Assembly (NCBI RefSeq): GCF_030323265.1
Contig: NZ_CP104992.1
Location: 1,959,501 to 2,023,500, forward strand
Length of the DNA stretch: 64,000 bases
Source: Terrirhizobium terrae
GTDB lineage: Bacteria > Pseudomonadota > Alphaproteobacteria > Rhizobiales > Rhizobiaceae
Direction: 5' to 3'
The notes below the pieces were generated by a model. The model worked only from the letters and a program-made list of their open reading frames with translations. It searched no databases and was not told where the DNA came from. Below are positions 9,303 to 19,048 of the stretch, in pieces (within the stretch, counting starts at the first letter, position 1; every line of letters begins with the position of its first letter). Made by a program: the position numbers and the translations under genes.

Positions 9303-10387
9303 TCATTTTAGCGAAATGATATGTTGATCCCAGGCAACATCGCTGCGGGTGCCGTTGAAACGACCGTCATAGGAGGAGACGGCGATGCCATGGGGAGCCG
9401 CCGCCACGCCGGCCGCCTCGCGTACCGTTTCCTCCTTCAGCACCAGGCCTGACCGTGCATCGAGAATGACGGATGTGCCGCCGATCGGCGAAGTGAGGCC
9501 GACAATGTTGTCGCGCCGGTTGACGGCGATCGCGCCGACATAATTTGCAAGCTTCGCCGTCGTCTCTTCCGGCAGCGAGAGGAGCGCGATGTCTTCGCCC
9601 TTGGAAAACCAGCCCGCGAGCGGAGGTGTCTCGTTGCGCGCGCCTTCCCACTGACAGGCAAACCAGACGCGACCGTTCTCGGCAATATCGAGATGCCGCG
9701 TCGAGAGCTGGCGGAGCGAGGCGGGAAGGGTATGTTTCTGGATAACCGCCCCGCTCTTTGCGTCGAGCATGACCAGCGACGGTTCCATATGGTCGAGATT
9801 GAGCTTCGTGCGGCCGAAATCCGGATGGGTTTCGATGCCGCCATTGGCGATGACGAGCAGCGAGCCGTCATCCGAGACGGTCATGTCATGGGTGCCGATG
9901 CCATGCGCCTCGAATTCGCCGATGCGGCGAAACCGGTCGCGCGCATCATAGAGCCCGATCATGCCGCGATTGCCGTCGAAATCGTTCTCGCTGGCATAGA
10001 GTGTCATGCCGTCAGGGAGAAATGCCCATGGCCGTAGAAATGCCGGCCCTCGGGCGCGGTGATCATGACGGGCTCAGCCTGGCGCGACGGATCGAAGACC
10101 ATGGCGAACGTGCCGGGTCGCCTTGCAAAGGCTACGGCGCGGCCGGTGGCGGCGCTATAGGCCATGCCATGGGCGCGGGCGGGCAGAGCGACGCGGTCGA
10201 TGATCTCGCCGCGCTCGGACACGGTGGCGATGCCAAAAGACCCGTCGGCGGCGCGAAAGCCGGAGGCATAGACGGCGTCGGCCCGCTCCAGCGCCATGAG
10301 CTGGCCAGGCGCAAGTGCAGCGGCAAAGCCGATGCCGGCGGCTTTCAGGAATGCCCGGCGGTCGATCGCCTCGCCGTTCCATACCAT
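9303..10387 (-). CDS. Tat-exported DUF1513 protein (frame broken by a 1-base deletion)
   Basis: The N-terminus at 10387 has a twin-arginine signal, D-R-R-A-F-L-K-A-A-G, followed by a hydrophobic stretch. The rest is a beta-propeller-like DUF1513 domain with repeats such as HGIGTHDM and HLDIAENGRVWFACQ. The frame breaks at the GGG run 10015-10017 (HGHFSPDGMTLYAS expected). One added base gives about 361 residues. It is the last gene of a four-gene group with two imelysins and a di-haem cytochrome, a set seen in alphaproteobacteria and thought to serve periplasmic iron handling. The molecular function is unknown. Confidence 0.82.
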
Positions 10388-10391
10388 GGGA

Positions 10392-11504
10392 TTAGTCCCC
10401 GTCGGCGAACGAGAAGCCGGAGGAGAGGCCGATCGCACCGCCATAACCGTCGTTCAGCTTGGAGATCACGTCCTTGCCGTCGGCCAGCAGCGTATCGAGC
10501 CTCCTGCGCTCAGCCTCATCCGCCACGGCCTTTTCGAGATCGGGCGTCACCTCGGTGGCGAGCTTCGCCATCGCCTTGAACTGCGCCTCGGCGGCGGTAA
10601 CGATCGGTCTGTCCTTTTCCGGCAGTAGCTCGACCATGCCGGAGGTGACAAGCAGTTCGGACAGCCCGTCGAGATTGGCCTTGATCGTCGGCCATGTATT
10701 TTCCGAGCGCCAGAACAGAGCCTGCTTGGGGAACTTCGCCTTGTCGGCCCCCTTGTAGAATGTCTCGATCCGCTGGTCGCGTACGGCCTCCGCGCCATGA
10801 ACGAGAATGCCGAGCAGCCCGGTGATCGCCTCGCCGCCGGTGCGGAAGACTGGATTGTCCGGGCCGGGCTGCTCCCAAGCCTTTTGAATGCCGTCCGGTG
10901 CATCCCATATGCCGGCGACCTCTGCGGCGACATTGCCGACATTCTGCGCCACGGCCGCGCTGTAACGGCAACGGAAGGCATTTCCGGAAGAAAGCGTATC
11001 TGATCCGGTGCCGAAGAGCAGATATTCCAGCGCGCCAAGTCCCTGCGTCGCGACGCTCTTGGTGGCGAGCGTCTTCGGATCTGTCGCCGTCTCGTCGGAT
11101 TTGGCAAGCACCGCCTGCACCTGTTTCAGCCCCGTGCTCTTGCGGTCGGGATAGAAGAGGATGCGTTCGAACCGGTTCTGCTCGATGATCGGGCCAGTAC
11201 GGACGATTTCGATACGCGCCCAGCTCGCCGCGAGTTTGCCGAAGCCGGTCTTTGCAGCATCGTAATTGGCCTGCGATGGCTCTTCGCAGAGCGTCTTCAT
11301 CGTCGCGGCCATATCTTCCGCGGACTTTTGGAAGGCATCGTAGCCCGGCCGGATATAACCATCGACCGCGGCGGTCATCACCTTGGTGACGACGGCTTCC
11401 GGCAGTTCCACCGCCAGTGTCGGATCGGCTTCCTGTGCCTGGACATTGTGGGCGAAGGCTGCGGGCAGCAGCGCGACCAGGCCGGCGGCGATGATGTTGC
11501 GCAT
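10392..11504 (-). CDS. Imelysin-family periplasmic protein (second copy)
   Basis: A 370-residue protein with a signal peptide (cleavage near residue 24, VQAQE). The mature region is the helical imelysin (M75/IPPA) fold. The place of the family's G-x-H-x-x-E motif reads GLGALEYLLFG, so the histidine is replaced by glycine while the glutamate stays. It therefore may have lost metal binding, unlike the copy at 13410-14687. Its ATG overlaps the stop of the upstream cytochrome gene (TGATG). The DUF1513 gene follows 4 bases after its stop. The family is linked to iron uptake; peptidase activity is not established for bacterial members. Confidence 0.85.
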   Translation of the reverse strand: MRNIIAAGLVALLPAAFAHNVQAQEADPTLAVELPEAVVTKVMTAAVDGYIRPGYDAFQKSAEDMAATMKTLCEEPSQANYDAAKTGFGKLAASWARIEIVRTGPIIEQNRFERILFYPDRKSTGLKQVQAVLAKSDETATDPKTLATKSVATQGLGALEYLLFGTGSDTLSSGNAFRCRYSAAVAQNVGNVAAEVAGIWDAPDGIQKAWEQPGPDNPVFRTGGEAITGLLGILVHGAEAVRDQRIETFYKGADKAKFPKQALFWRSENTWPTIKANLDGLSELLVTSGMVELLPEKDRPIVTAAEAQFKAMAKLATEVTPDLEKAVADEAERRRLDTLLADGKDVISKLNDGYGGAIGLSSGFSFADGD

Positions 11505-13038
11505 CAGAGAGACTCCAGGAAGGTGAGAAGGGCGGTGCGATCATCCTTCGCCATGGCCGCAAATGCGTTGCGGGCCTTGTCCGCCTCGCCGCCATGCCAG
11601 AGGATCGCTTCGGTGAGATTGCGGGCGCGCCCGTCATGCAGGAAGAAGGTGTGGTTGTTGACGGTCTTCGTCAGGCCGATGCCCCAGAGCGGCTGGGTGC
11701 GCCATTCCTGGCCGTTGGCGACGCCCACCTGCTGTCCATCTGCGAGGCCTTCGCCCATGTCATGCAGCAGGAAATCCGAATAGGGCCAGATCAGCTGAAA
11801 GGCATGCGCCTTGTTGCCGGCGTCCCGGCGGGTGACGAATTTCGGTGTGTGGCAGCCGGTGCAGCCGGCCGCGTAGAACATTTCCTTGCCCTTCAGCACG
11901 GCCGGGTCGTCGATGTCGCGGCGGGCCGGCACGGCAAGGTTTTCCGAATAGAAAGTGACGAGCGGCAGAACCGGATCCGGCGCCTCGACGGGGCCGAGCC
12001 TCTCCTGCACGCCGGTCGGCATGGCGAGACAGTCGGCTTGCGCCTTGGTGCAGTCGCCATGGGAAAACGGATCGTCGGGTGTCGAGATGCCGAGGTCGCC
12101 GGCAAAGGCCGACGAGGTCTGGTCGCGGACCGAGGCGTTCTGCGCCTTGAAGCCGAAACGGCCGAGTTTCACCTCGCCGCTCAGGTGATCGCGCACGAGT
12201 GCCGGTTTTCCCGAAATGCCGTCGCCATCCTTGTCGTCCGGGTCGGCCTTGGCGAGGATGTCCGCCGGATGGATCGCCTGGATCAGGCCCATGCCAAGCA
12301 TTGGTGGCGCGATGCGGGGTGAGAGCGTCACGTCGCCCTCCAGCGGACCATAGCCGAGATTGGCGACGGAATAGGCTGGTTTACGGAGATTGACCGTTTC
12401 TCCGCCAGAAAGCGTTACTGAGGTTTCCTCATAGGATATCTCCAGCTTGCCCTCGGACTTCAGGCCCGGCACGGCGAGATCCTGCAGCTGCTCGCCATAG
12501 ACGGCATCGGGAAAATTGATCTTGCGATAGTCGGCAACCGCCTCGCGCTCCTCGTCGGTGCGGGCGGGGCGGGCAAGCCGCAGGAACATCGAGGTCGCAT
12601 CGGCCGCGCCTTCCGGCGGATGCCCGCGCCCGTCTTTCAGGTGACAGCTCTGGCAGGCGCGCGCATTGAACAGCGGTCCGAGACCGTCCGAGGCCTGGGT
12701 GGAGGAGGGGCCGACACCCAGAGCTTCGTGAACAGCGCATTGCCGAGCTTGAAATTCTGCTCTTCCTCGAAGGTGATGTTGGGCGAGAAATGCGAGAAAG
12801 CATCGCCATTGACGATCGCCTTCGTCGTCGCCGCACCGCCGGACATGGTCTCGAACTGCTCGGCCTTGGAAAAATCCGCCGTCGGCCTTGTCACGCGCTC
12901 GACGCGTTTCAGGTCTTTCGGGTTAAGGTCGGTGCGGGCCTGCGGCGAAAGGCTGTCGCTGCCCGTGGCGATCAGCGGCACGAGGACGAGGGCGCCGGAG
13001 AGAAGCGGAAGGAGGATATGGAGGCCGATGCGCTTCAT
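11504..13038 (-). CDS. Di-haem oxidoreductase family (DUF1111) cytochrome (frame broken by a 1-base deletion)
   Basis: It starts with a signal anchor (MKRIGLHILLPLLSGALVLV). Two c-type haem motifs are present once the frame is restored: C-Q-S-C-H near residue 130, just past the break, and C-T-G-C-H in the C-terminal half. The frame is lost at the GGGG run 12707-12710, and one extra base gives about 511 residues. The DUF1111 family is related to di-haem peroxidases (MauG/CCP). Set between two imelysin genes, it may oxidise or reduce iron in the periplasm for uptake; this is inference. A RIME-like repeat separates it from the upstream imelysin. Confidence 0.85.
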
Positions 13039-13095
13039 AGCCCCATCTCCGCCTTGGCGTAGTCGATGTCACGTCGGACGGTGCGGCGTATGCCC

Positions 13096-13228
13096 GATAA
13101 TCTCCCCCTTGTGGGGGAGATGTCACGAAAGTGACAGAGGGGGTAGCGCCGCGAACTCAATGGAAGAGGAGTGTGTGGAGACACCCCCTCTGCCCTGCCG
13201 GGCATCTCCCCCACAAGGGGGAGATCGG
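13096..13228. repeat. RIME-like intergenic palindromic element
   Basis: Two arms, 13096-13144 and 13181-13228, are largely inverted copies of each other. Each arm contains its own palindrome (CTCCCCC-TTGT-GGGGGAG and CTCCCCC-ACAA-GGGGGAG), and a smaller hairpin GTCAC-GAAA-GTGAC sits inside the left arm. This structure matches the Rhizobium-specific intergenic mosaic elements. It lies between the first imelysin and the di-haem cytochrome of an otherwise tight operon and could act as a processing or attenuation site. Confidence 0.75.
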
Positions 13229-13334
13229 CAAGAGGCGCTCTCCCCAATTCACAGCGGATAGCCCGCGAGGATTGTACCCACAGATCACCCGCTCACCGCC
13301 CGGAAATGCCAGGCGATGAGGGGGCGTCATGTTA

Positions 13335-13375
13335 AGCCCCTCCCCCTTGTGGGGAGGGGTTGGGAGGGGTCTTTT
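13335..13375. repeat. G/C-rich palindromic repeat, CCCCTCCCC type
   Basis: CCCCTCCCC-CTTGT-GGGGAGGGG followed by TTGGGAGGGGTC and a TTTT run. It is a perfect nine-base stem close to the 3' end of the upstream imelysin gene and of the same general kind as other dispersed rhizobial palindromes. With the RIME-like element it fills most of the 370-base gap 13039-13409; the remainder shows no coding signal. Confidence 0.6.
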
Positions 13376-13409
13376 GTCATTGGAGTGGCGTTATCGCCTT
13401 CTCATTCAC

Positions 13410-14687
13410 TCACTGAAAAACAGCGTCAGGATTATCGAGGCTGTCGGAACCTTCAAGCTCGATCTTGCCGAGATCCAGCGACGCGATGACGCGCTCGATG
13501 GTCTTGGTCTGGTCGATCAGGCCGTCGATCGCCTTCTGGACGACCTCGTTGCCCTTGACGTTGTTCTCGCCGATCATCTGGTCATAGGCCTCGACCTTCT
13601 GGGCGCGGTCCTTCATCACCGTCATGGCGGTCAGCGTCGTGTCGAGCTTGCCCTTCATCTCGGTATCGAGCGCCTTGTCCTTGGCGGTGACGAGATCGGA
13701 CAGCGACGGGCCGGTCATCTTGGTGCCGTCGGTGCGCGTGTACTGGCCGGTATAGGCGGACTTGATCCCGACCGCATCGTTGAGATGCGAGGCATAGGTG
13801 TTGTCGGAGAAGCAGTCATGCTCCTCTTCCGGATCGTGCAGCAGAAGCCCGAGCTTCATGCGCTCGCCGGCAAGTTCGCCATAGGAGAGCGATCCCATCC
13901 CGGTCAGGATGGCGGTGAGACCCGCCTTCGGATCCGCTTCGACATTCTTCGTTGCATCGCCATCCGGGGCCCAGGCCGTCACCATGTCCTTCAGGTCGGA
14001 GATCAGAAGGGTGGATGCGGCCTTCAGATAGGCGGCGCGGCGGTCGCAATTGCCGCCGGTGCAGTTCGCCTTGTCATAGTCTGTAAAGGGGCGGTCACCG
14101 GCGCCGGCTTCCGTGCCGTGCAGGTCCTGGCCCCAGAGCAGGAATTCGATGGCGTGATAGCCGGTCGCGACATTGGCCTCGATCTCGCCGGCCTCGTTGA
14201 GGCTGCGGATCGTCTCCGGCGTGATCTCGGTCAGGTCGATCGCCTCGCCGTTGATCTCGATCTTCGGATTGGCGATGACATTGGCGGTATAAAGAGCGTT
14301 CTCGTCGCTCTCGGTGCCGTAGGAGGCGTCGACATAATCAATCAGGCCTTCATCCAGCGGCCAGGCATTGACCTTGCCTTCCCACTCGTCGACGAGCGGG
14401 TTGCCGAAGCGATAGACTTCCGACTGCTGGTAAGGCACGCGGGCAGCGATCCAGGCAGCTTTGGCCGCCTTCAGCGTCTTCTCGCTCGGCGTTGCGATCA
14501 GCGCGTCGATCGCCGTGTCGAGTTTCTCCGCCGTCGTCAGCAGATCCTCGTATTTCGCATGCGCCAGCTCGGCATAATGTTTGAGAACGGCCTCGGGCGT
14601 CGTCTCTGCGCGGGCCGGAAGTGCGGTAAAGGCCGTCGAAGCGGCAAACAGCGCCAGGGCGGCGCCGATCAGGGTTTTGCGGGTCAT
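13410..14687 (-). CDS. Imelysin-family iron-regulated protein (IrpA-like)
   Basis: The start at 14687 follows a GAAGGAG box; the open frame upstream of it has no family features. The 425-residue product has a signal peptide (cleavage near ALPARA-ET) and the imelysin core with the intact motif G-Y-H-A-I-E followed by FLLWGQDLHG. It resembles the cyanobacterial iron-regulated protein A group. It heads the leftward cluster with a di-haem cytochrome, a second imelysin and a DUF1513 protein. An Irr-box-like sequence lies upstream at 14766-14788. A periplasmic or surface role in iron acquisition is the best guess. Confidence 0.87.
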   Translation of the reverse strand: MTRKTLIGAALALFAASTAFTALPARAETTPEAVLKHYAELAHAKYEDLLTTAEKLDTAIDALIATPSEKTLKAAKAAWIAARVPYQQSEVYRFGNPLVDEWEGKVNAWPLDEGLIDYVDASYGTESDENALYTANVIANPKIEINGEAIDLTEITPETIRSLNEAGEIEANVATGYHAIEFLLWGQDLHGTEAGAGDRPFTDYDKANCTGGNCDRRAAYLKAASTLLISDLKDMVTAWAPDGDATKNVEADPKAGLTAILTGMGSLSYGELAGERMKLGLLLHDPEEEHDCFSDNTYASHLNDAVGIKSAYTGQYTRTDGTKMTGPSLSDLVTAKDKALDTEMKGKLDTTLTAMTVMKDRAQKVEAYDQMIGENNVKGNEVVQKAIDGLIDQTKTIERVIASLDLGKIELEGSDSLDNPDAVFQ

Positions 14688-14765
14688 GTCCCTCTCCTTC
14701 GCAGCGTCGATCCCACGACGCCGCCAGAGAGATGTCTTTGCGCGAAACAAAACTAGTGTCAAATG

Positions 14766-14788
14766 TTCTAGTTTAGAACGATTTGAAG
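14766..14788 (-). promoter_or_regulatory. Possible iron-responsive operator (Irr/ICE-like)
   Basis: TTCTA-GTT-TAGAA (14766-14778) is a perfect palindrome. The overlapping TTTAGAA-CGA-TTTGAAG resembles the ICE element TTTAGAA-N3-TTCTAAA, with one half perfect and the other degenerate. It lies about 80-100 bases before the imelysin ATG, a suitable place to control the iron cluster. Confidence 0.35.
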
Positions 14789-14814
14789 CTCTAGTTGATC
14801 AAGAAGACGCAAAA

Positions 14815-16103
14815 TCAAACCTTGCGTTGCATGCGGCAGAAAAAGAATCCGTCCGTATCGGTACTTGCGGGCGTCAGTGTAACCGTGCCTGCATCCGTGG
14901 CGCGTGGAGCCGGCGCGTCCTTGCCGAAGATTTTCTGCCAGTCCGAGGCAGCTGACGTGATGGAGAAGGCCGGATTGTCGGCGCAGAAGCGCTCCGCCTG
15001 ACGGTCGTTCTCTTCCGGCAGCACGGAACAGGTGACGTAGAGCAGGTGGCCGCCAGGCTTGACGAAACGGGACGCCTCGGTCAGCGCGTCCTGCTGCTGC
15101 GCGATGCGTTCATCGAGGTTCTTTTGTGTCAGTCGCCACTTGGTATCCGGGCGACGGCGCCAGGTGCCGGTGCCGGTGCAGGGGCGTCGACCAGAACCGC
15201 GTCGAGCTTGTCCTTCAGGGCATCGAGCTGGCGCGGGTCGTCATGGACCTGGACATTGCGGGTGCCGGCGCGGCGCAGGCGCTCGATGATCGGCGCCAGA
15301 CGTTTGCGGTCGGCGTCATAGGCGTGAACCTGGCCCTTGTTGTTCATCGCAGCCGACATGGCGAGCGTCTTGCCGCCACCACCGGCGCAGAAATCCAGCA
15401 CCTGATCGTGCTCGCCGGGCTGCACCAGATCGGCGACGATCTGCGAACCCTCGTCCTGCACTTCGAACCAGCCCTTCTGGAAGGAAAGTTCGGCCGTGAC
15501 GTTGGGCAGGCGCGAAGGACCTTCACCGGCGGCAACACGAATGCCGTTGCGGGCAATCTTCGCGGGCTTGGCGCCGGCACGTTCCAGCGCCTTCACCACC
15601 TTGTCACGATTGGCCTTCAGCGTGTTGGCGCGCAGATCGAGCGTTGGGCGATCGGCAAGCGCCTTCGCCTCGGCCAGCCAGTCGTCGCCGAAATTGGCTT
15701 CGAACGAGGCCTGCACCCAATCCGGAATATCGCCCTGCACATGAAGGGGTGCGTCGTCGAGATTGCGGCTGGAAAAGGCGGCGAGATTGGCCTCGGTCAG
15801 AGCCGGAGGTGCAAACTTGTCATCGGCGAATTCTGCGTCGAGCGCGTCCTTGGAGAAACCCCATTGGCGCAGGAGAACCGCATAGGCGAGAGCCGTCGGG
15901 CTGTCGTCATCCATCAGGAATGCGTGGGAAAGCCGCATGCGCAAGGCATCGTAGACGATGTTGCCGATGGCCGCCCGGTCGCCGGAGCCGGCGAAACGAT
16001 GGGCAAGGCCCCAGTCCTTCAGTGCATCCGCCACCGGGCGTTTGCGCGCTTCGATATCCGCCAGAACCTCGATTGCTCCGGCTACTCGCCCGCCCAGTCG
16101 CAT
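14815..16103 (-). CDS. rsmB: RsmB/NOP-family RNA (cytosine-C5) methyltransferase (frame broken by a 1-base deletion)
   Basis: SAM-dependent methyltransferase acting on rRNA or tRNA cytosine. The N-terminal NusB-like domain (MRLGGRVAGAIEVLADIEAR) is followed by the SAM motif VLDFCAGGGGKTLAMSA. The motif IV cysteine (DAPCTGTGTWRRRPD) appears only after one base is restored in the GGGG run 15181-15184. The catalytic cysteine motif VTCSVLPEEN is in the second frame. The corrected length is about 429 residues. RsmB is the closest named relative; the exact target base is not certain for alphaproteobacterial members. Confidence 0.85.
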
Positions 16104-16216
16104 GTCACTCTCCGTCTCGGTTGAACCCGTATGGGGCCGGTCCTAACCGTGATTGTCCCGGAGAGCAAGGGGCAGGCCGTCAGGCCTGCGCCTTGAACTT
16201 CTGTCGTCAGAAGGCC

Positions 16217-16711
16217 TTAGCCGTCCTTCAGGCCCTTGCCGGCAACCTTCTGGCTATCGGCGGTGATGATCTGATAACAGACCTGCGCCGTGCCGGAGCG
16301 TACCATGCCGATATTGGCGGCGGCAGCCTTGGAAACATCGATGACCCGGCCGCGGATGAACGGGCCGCGATCGTTGATACGAACAACGACGCTCTTGCCG
16401 TTACGCTTGTTGGTCACCAGCACCTTGGTGCCGAAAGGCAGCGAGCGATGGGCAGCCGTCAGCTTGGCCGGGTTCATCCGTTCACCGGATGCGGTCTTGG
16501 AAGTGAGAGCATACCAGGATGCGTGTCCGCATCCGGGCGCAGCATTGGCCTGCGCGGAGCCGAGGAGTGCAAAAGCAGCAATGGCGGCCGCGGCGGCAGT
16601 CGAGCGTCGAATTTTTTCACGTCGGTCGTCCCCGTCGAATTGTCCCTGCACGTTGCGTGCACTTGGCTTAGGCGAGGCGAAAAGTGGCGGAAAAGTGGGA
16701 TTTGACATCAC
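16217..16711 (-). CDS. rlpA: RlpA-like septal/lytic transglycosylase-type protein
   Basis: Double-psi beta-barrel protein: [40 protein letters not shown] and [17 protein letters not shown] are the RlpA domain, which in Pseudomonas cleaves denuded glycan strands at the septum. An alanine-rich signal segment ends near QANAA. The long frame gives 164 residues, but its first 30 look unnatural. The true start may be the GTG at 16620, which would read M-K-K-I-R-R-S-T if the six-T run next to it is really seven. A GGGGA box precedes that codon. There is no SPOR domain. Confidence 0.82.
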   Translation of the reverse strand: MMSNPTFPPLFASPKPSARNVQGQFDGDDRREKIRRSTAAAAAIAAFALLGSAQANAAPGCGHASWYALTSKTASGERMNPAKLTAAHRSLPFGTKVLVTNKRNGKSVVVRINDRGPFIRGRVIDVSKAAAANIGMVRSGTAQVCYQIITADSQKVAGKGLKDG

Positions 16712-17000
16712 GTAATATTAATGAATGTAATATTCGTGATTACATTGCTATCGATATTTTTAACGAGCCGGCTAATCGAAGCTGGAATAAAACCTTAGGA
16801 ATCAGCCGTTAAGTGAAATTCAGTTTCTGCTGAATCGTACACGGGCATCCGCTCACGAAAATGCACGAAAAAATTTATCGCCGCGCGAGGGTTTCTGCCC
16901 AAATTGGACAATTTCTGTGGCGGAAAGCCTCATATCTTAAGAAATATTAACCTGAGGATGGCCTCAGGATGGAAATTTCAACCGTTTCAAAACGGAAATT

Positions 17001-17873
17001 TCAGCCGCGCCAAACGTCGTCCGCCCACATTTGGGCGAGCGATTTCCTGTAATTCGGGAAGGCGAATGCGAAGCCGAGAGCACGCATCTTTTCGTTCGAG
17101 ACGCGCTTGTTGGCGCCATAGAAGGAGCGTGCCATCAGCGTCATCTCGGCGGTGTCGAAATCGAGTTCGGGCGGCGGTTCTACGCCCATAAGCCGGGCGG
17201 CTTCGACGATGACATCCTGGGGCGGGCAGGGCTCGTCGTCGGTGACATTATATATGCCGGCGAGCTGGCGTTGCGCGAGGAACAGGGTGGCCGCGCCGAT
17301 ATCCTCGACACGGATGCGGTTGAACACCTGATCTCTCTTTATAATGCGGCGCGCCGTGCCGCGATCGAGATTGACGAAGGCATTGCGGCCCGGACCATAG
17401 ATGCCGGAAAGCCGTAGCGCCGCAACCGGCACGCCGGCGGCGCGACCTTGCTCCGCCCAGGCCTCCTCAGTATCGACCCGCTCGATCGACCGGCCAAGGA
17501 TCGGGCTGCCGGGCGTCTCCTCGGTCACCCAGCCGCCGCCGTGATCGCCATAGACACCGACGGTCGACAGATAGCCGATCCATTGCAGCTTCGGGCAAAG
17601 CGACTTGAGCCGCCTGGAGACGAGTTTCAGCAGCGGATCGTGATCCTTGCCGGGCGGGATCGACTGGACGAGATGGGTGACCTCTCTCAGCGCCGCCTCC
17701 AGCTCGGAACCAAAGCCGCTGCCGTCGAAGATGAATGGCCTTATATCAAGGGCGGCGAGTGCCTCGGCGCTTTCCGGGCTGCGCACCGTGCCGGCGACGG
17801 AAAAGCCTTCTGCCGCGAAGGCCTTGGCGATCGCCTTGCCCGAATAGCCGCATCCGAAGATCATCACCGTCAT
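17001..17873 (-). CDS. NAD(P)-dependent epimerase/SDR-family protein (YeeZ-like)
   Basis: A 290-residue extended short-chain dehydrogenase. The N-terminal nucleotide-binding motif is M-I-F-G-C-G-Y-S-G, a G-x-G-x-x-G variant. STVGVYGDHGG is in the position of the Y-x-x-x-K active-site region, but no clear Y-x-x-x-K is present, and RLSGIYGPGRN follows. This matches the YeeZ group of atypical SDRs, whose substrate is unknown. Its ATG overlaps the queG stop (TGATG), so it is co-translated with queG. The start at 17873 is preferred over the longer frame from 17897. Confidence 0.8.
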   Translation of the reverse strand: MTVMIFGCGYSGKAIAKAFAAEGFSVAGTVRSPESAEALAALDIRPFIFDGSGFGSELEAALREVTHLVQSIPPGKDHDPLLKLVSRRLKSLCPKLQWIGYLSTVGVYGDHGGGWVTEETPGSPILGRSIERVDTEEAWAEQGRAAGVPVAALRLSGIYGPGRNAFVNLDRGTARRIIKRDQVFNRIRVEDIGAATLFLAQRQLAGIYNVTDDEPCPPQDVIVEAARLMGVEPPPELDFDTAEMTLMARSFYGANKRVSNEKMRALGFAFAFPNYRKSLAQMWADDVWRG

Positions 17874-19048
17874 CAATCCACTCCTGCCATCTGCCATTCG
17901 CGCCGAACCTCGGCATCGTCTTCGGCGCTTCGCGCCTGCGCAAAGTCGCTGAAGGCATCATCGTCCATTAGCCGCCTCAATGCCCATATGGCCATTCCGC
18001 GCACGACGGGCGAGGCATCACCGGCCAGAATACGACATTGGGGAATGAGCAGCGGATCGGCGGAGTTGCCGGCGGCAATCAGCACGTTGCGCACGAACCT
18101 GTCACGCCCGATACGCTTAACCGGGGAACCGGAAAAGAAGCTGCGGAAGCTTGGGTCATCCAGCGTCAGCAGGAAGGCTATCGACGGTTCCTTCAGGTCC
18201 TCGCGCGCCTTAAGCTTCATCTCGGATGAGCTCTCGGCGAACTTGTTCCACGGACAGGCGGACAGGCAATCGTCGCAGCCATAGATGCGGTTGCCGATCA
18301 GCGGCCGGAATTCGAGGTCGATCGGCCCCTTGTGCTCGATCGTCAGGTAGGAAATGCAGCGGCGCGCATCCAGCCGGTAGGGCGCCGGAAAGGCAGCGGT
18401 CGGGCAGGCGTCGAGACAGGCGCGGCACTTGCCGCAGTGATCCTTCTCAGGCTCGTCGATCAGAAGATCGGCCGTGGTGAACAGACTGCCGAGGAAGAGC
18501 CAGGATCCAAGCGTGCGGCTGACGAGATTGGTATGCTTGCCCTGCCAGCCGAGCCCGGCGGCTTCTGCCAGCGGTTTTTCCATGACAGGCGCAGTATCGA
18601 CAAACACCTTGACGTCCTCGCCTGCGCGGGCGGCGAAGCGCGTGGCGATTTCCTTCAGTCGTCCCTTGATGACATCGTGATAGTCGCGATTGCGAGCATA
18701 GACGGAAATCGCTGCCTTGTCCGTCATCGACTGGAGGTAGCGCGGATCGTCGTCCGGCCCGTAGTTGAGACCGAACATCACGATCGAGCGCACGTCGCTC
18801 CACAGCACTTTCGGGTCGGCGCGACGCTCCTGCGTCTCCGCCATCCACTCCATCGTGCCGTGATGGCTGTCGTCGAGAAAGGTCGCGAGCCGCTCCGGAG
18901 CGCGCGGAATGCTGCCGGGCAGGGTGATGCGACAGAGATCGAAGCCCTGCGCTGCCGCCTCTTCGCGAATGAAGGCGGTCAGCTTCTGCCGCCGGCGAAG
19001 CGCCTTGTCGTCGACAGCTGAAGCGGGGCTAGAAATCGAGGTCCGCAT
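17873..19048 (-). CDS. queG: Epoxyqueuosine reductase QueG
   Basis: Final step of queuosine tRNA modification: reduction of epoxyqueuosine, cobalamin-dependent. The 391-residue product has the N-terminal cobalamin-binding domain, two 4Fe-4S motifs (C-G-K-C-R-A-C-L-D-A-C-P and C-D-D-C-L-S-A-C-P-W) and a C-terminal HEAT-like tail (GDASPVVRGMAIWALRRL). The first 15 or so residues are weakly conserved, and an internal start is possible. The start overlaps the end of the GST gene by 20 bases, and the stop overlaps the YeeZ-like gene. Confidence 0.93.
   Translation of the reverse strand: MRTSISSPASAVDDKALRRRQKLTAFIREEAAAQGFDLCRITLPGSIPRAPERLATFLDDSHHGTMEWMAETQERRADPKVLWSDVRSIVMFGLNYGPDDDPRYLQSMTDKAAISVYARNRDYHDVIKGRLKEIATRFAARAGEDVKVFVDTAPVMEKPLAEAAGLGWQGKHTNLVSRTLGSWLFLGSLFTTADLLIDEPEKDHCGKCRACLDACPTAAFPAPYRLDARRCISYLTIEHKGPIDLEFRPLIGNRIYGCDDCLSACPWNKFAESSSEMKLKAREDLKEPSIAFLLTLDDPSFRSFFSGSPVKRIGRDRFVRNVLIAAGNSADPLLIPQCRILAGDASPVVRGMAIWALRRLMDDDAFSDFAQARSAEDDAEVRREWQMAGVD

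Noticed and set aside
13035-13247. Short frames across the RIME-like repeat
   Set aside because: They are generated by the palindromic repeat and do not start with a ribosome-binding site.
16712-17000. Possible small RNA or gene in the A+T-rich gap between rlpA and the YeeZ-like gene
   Set aside because: No terminator-like hairpin with a T run and no frame with a ribosome site; it is more likely promoter and untranslated sequence for rlpA.
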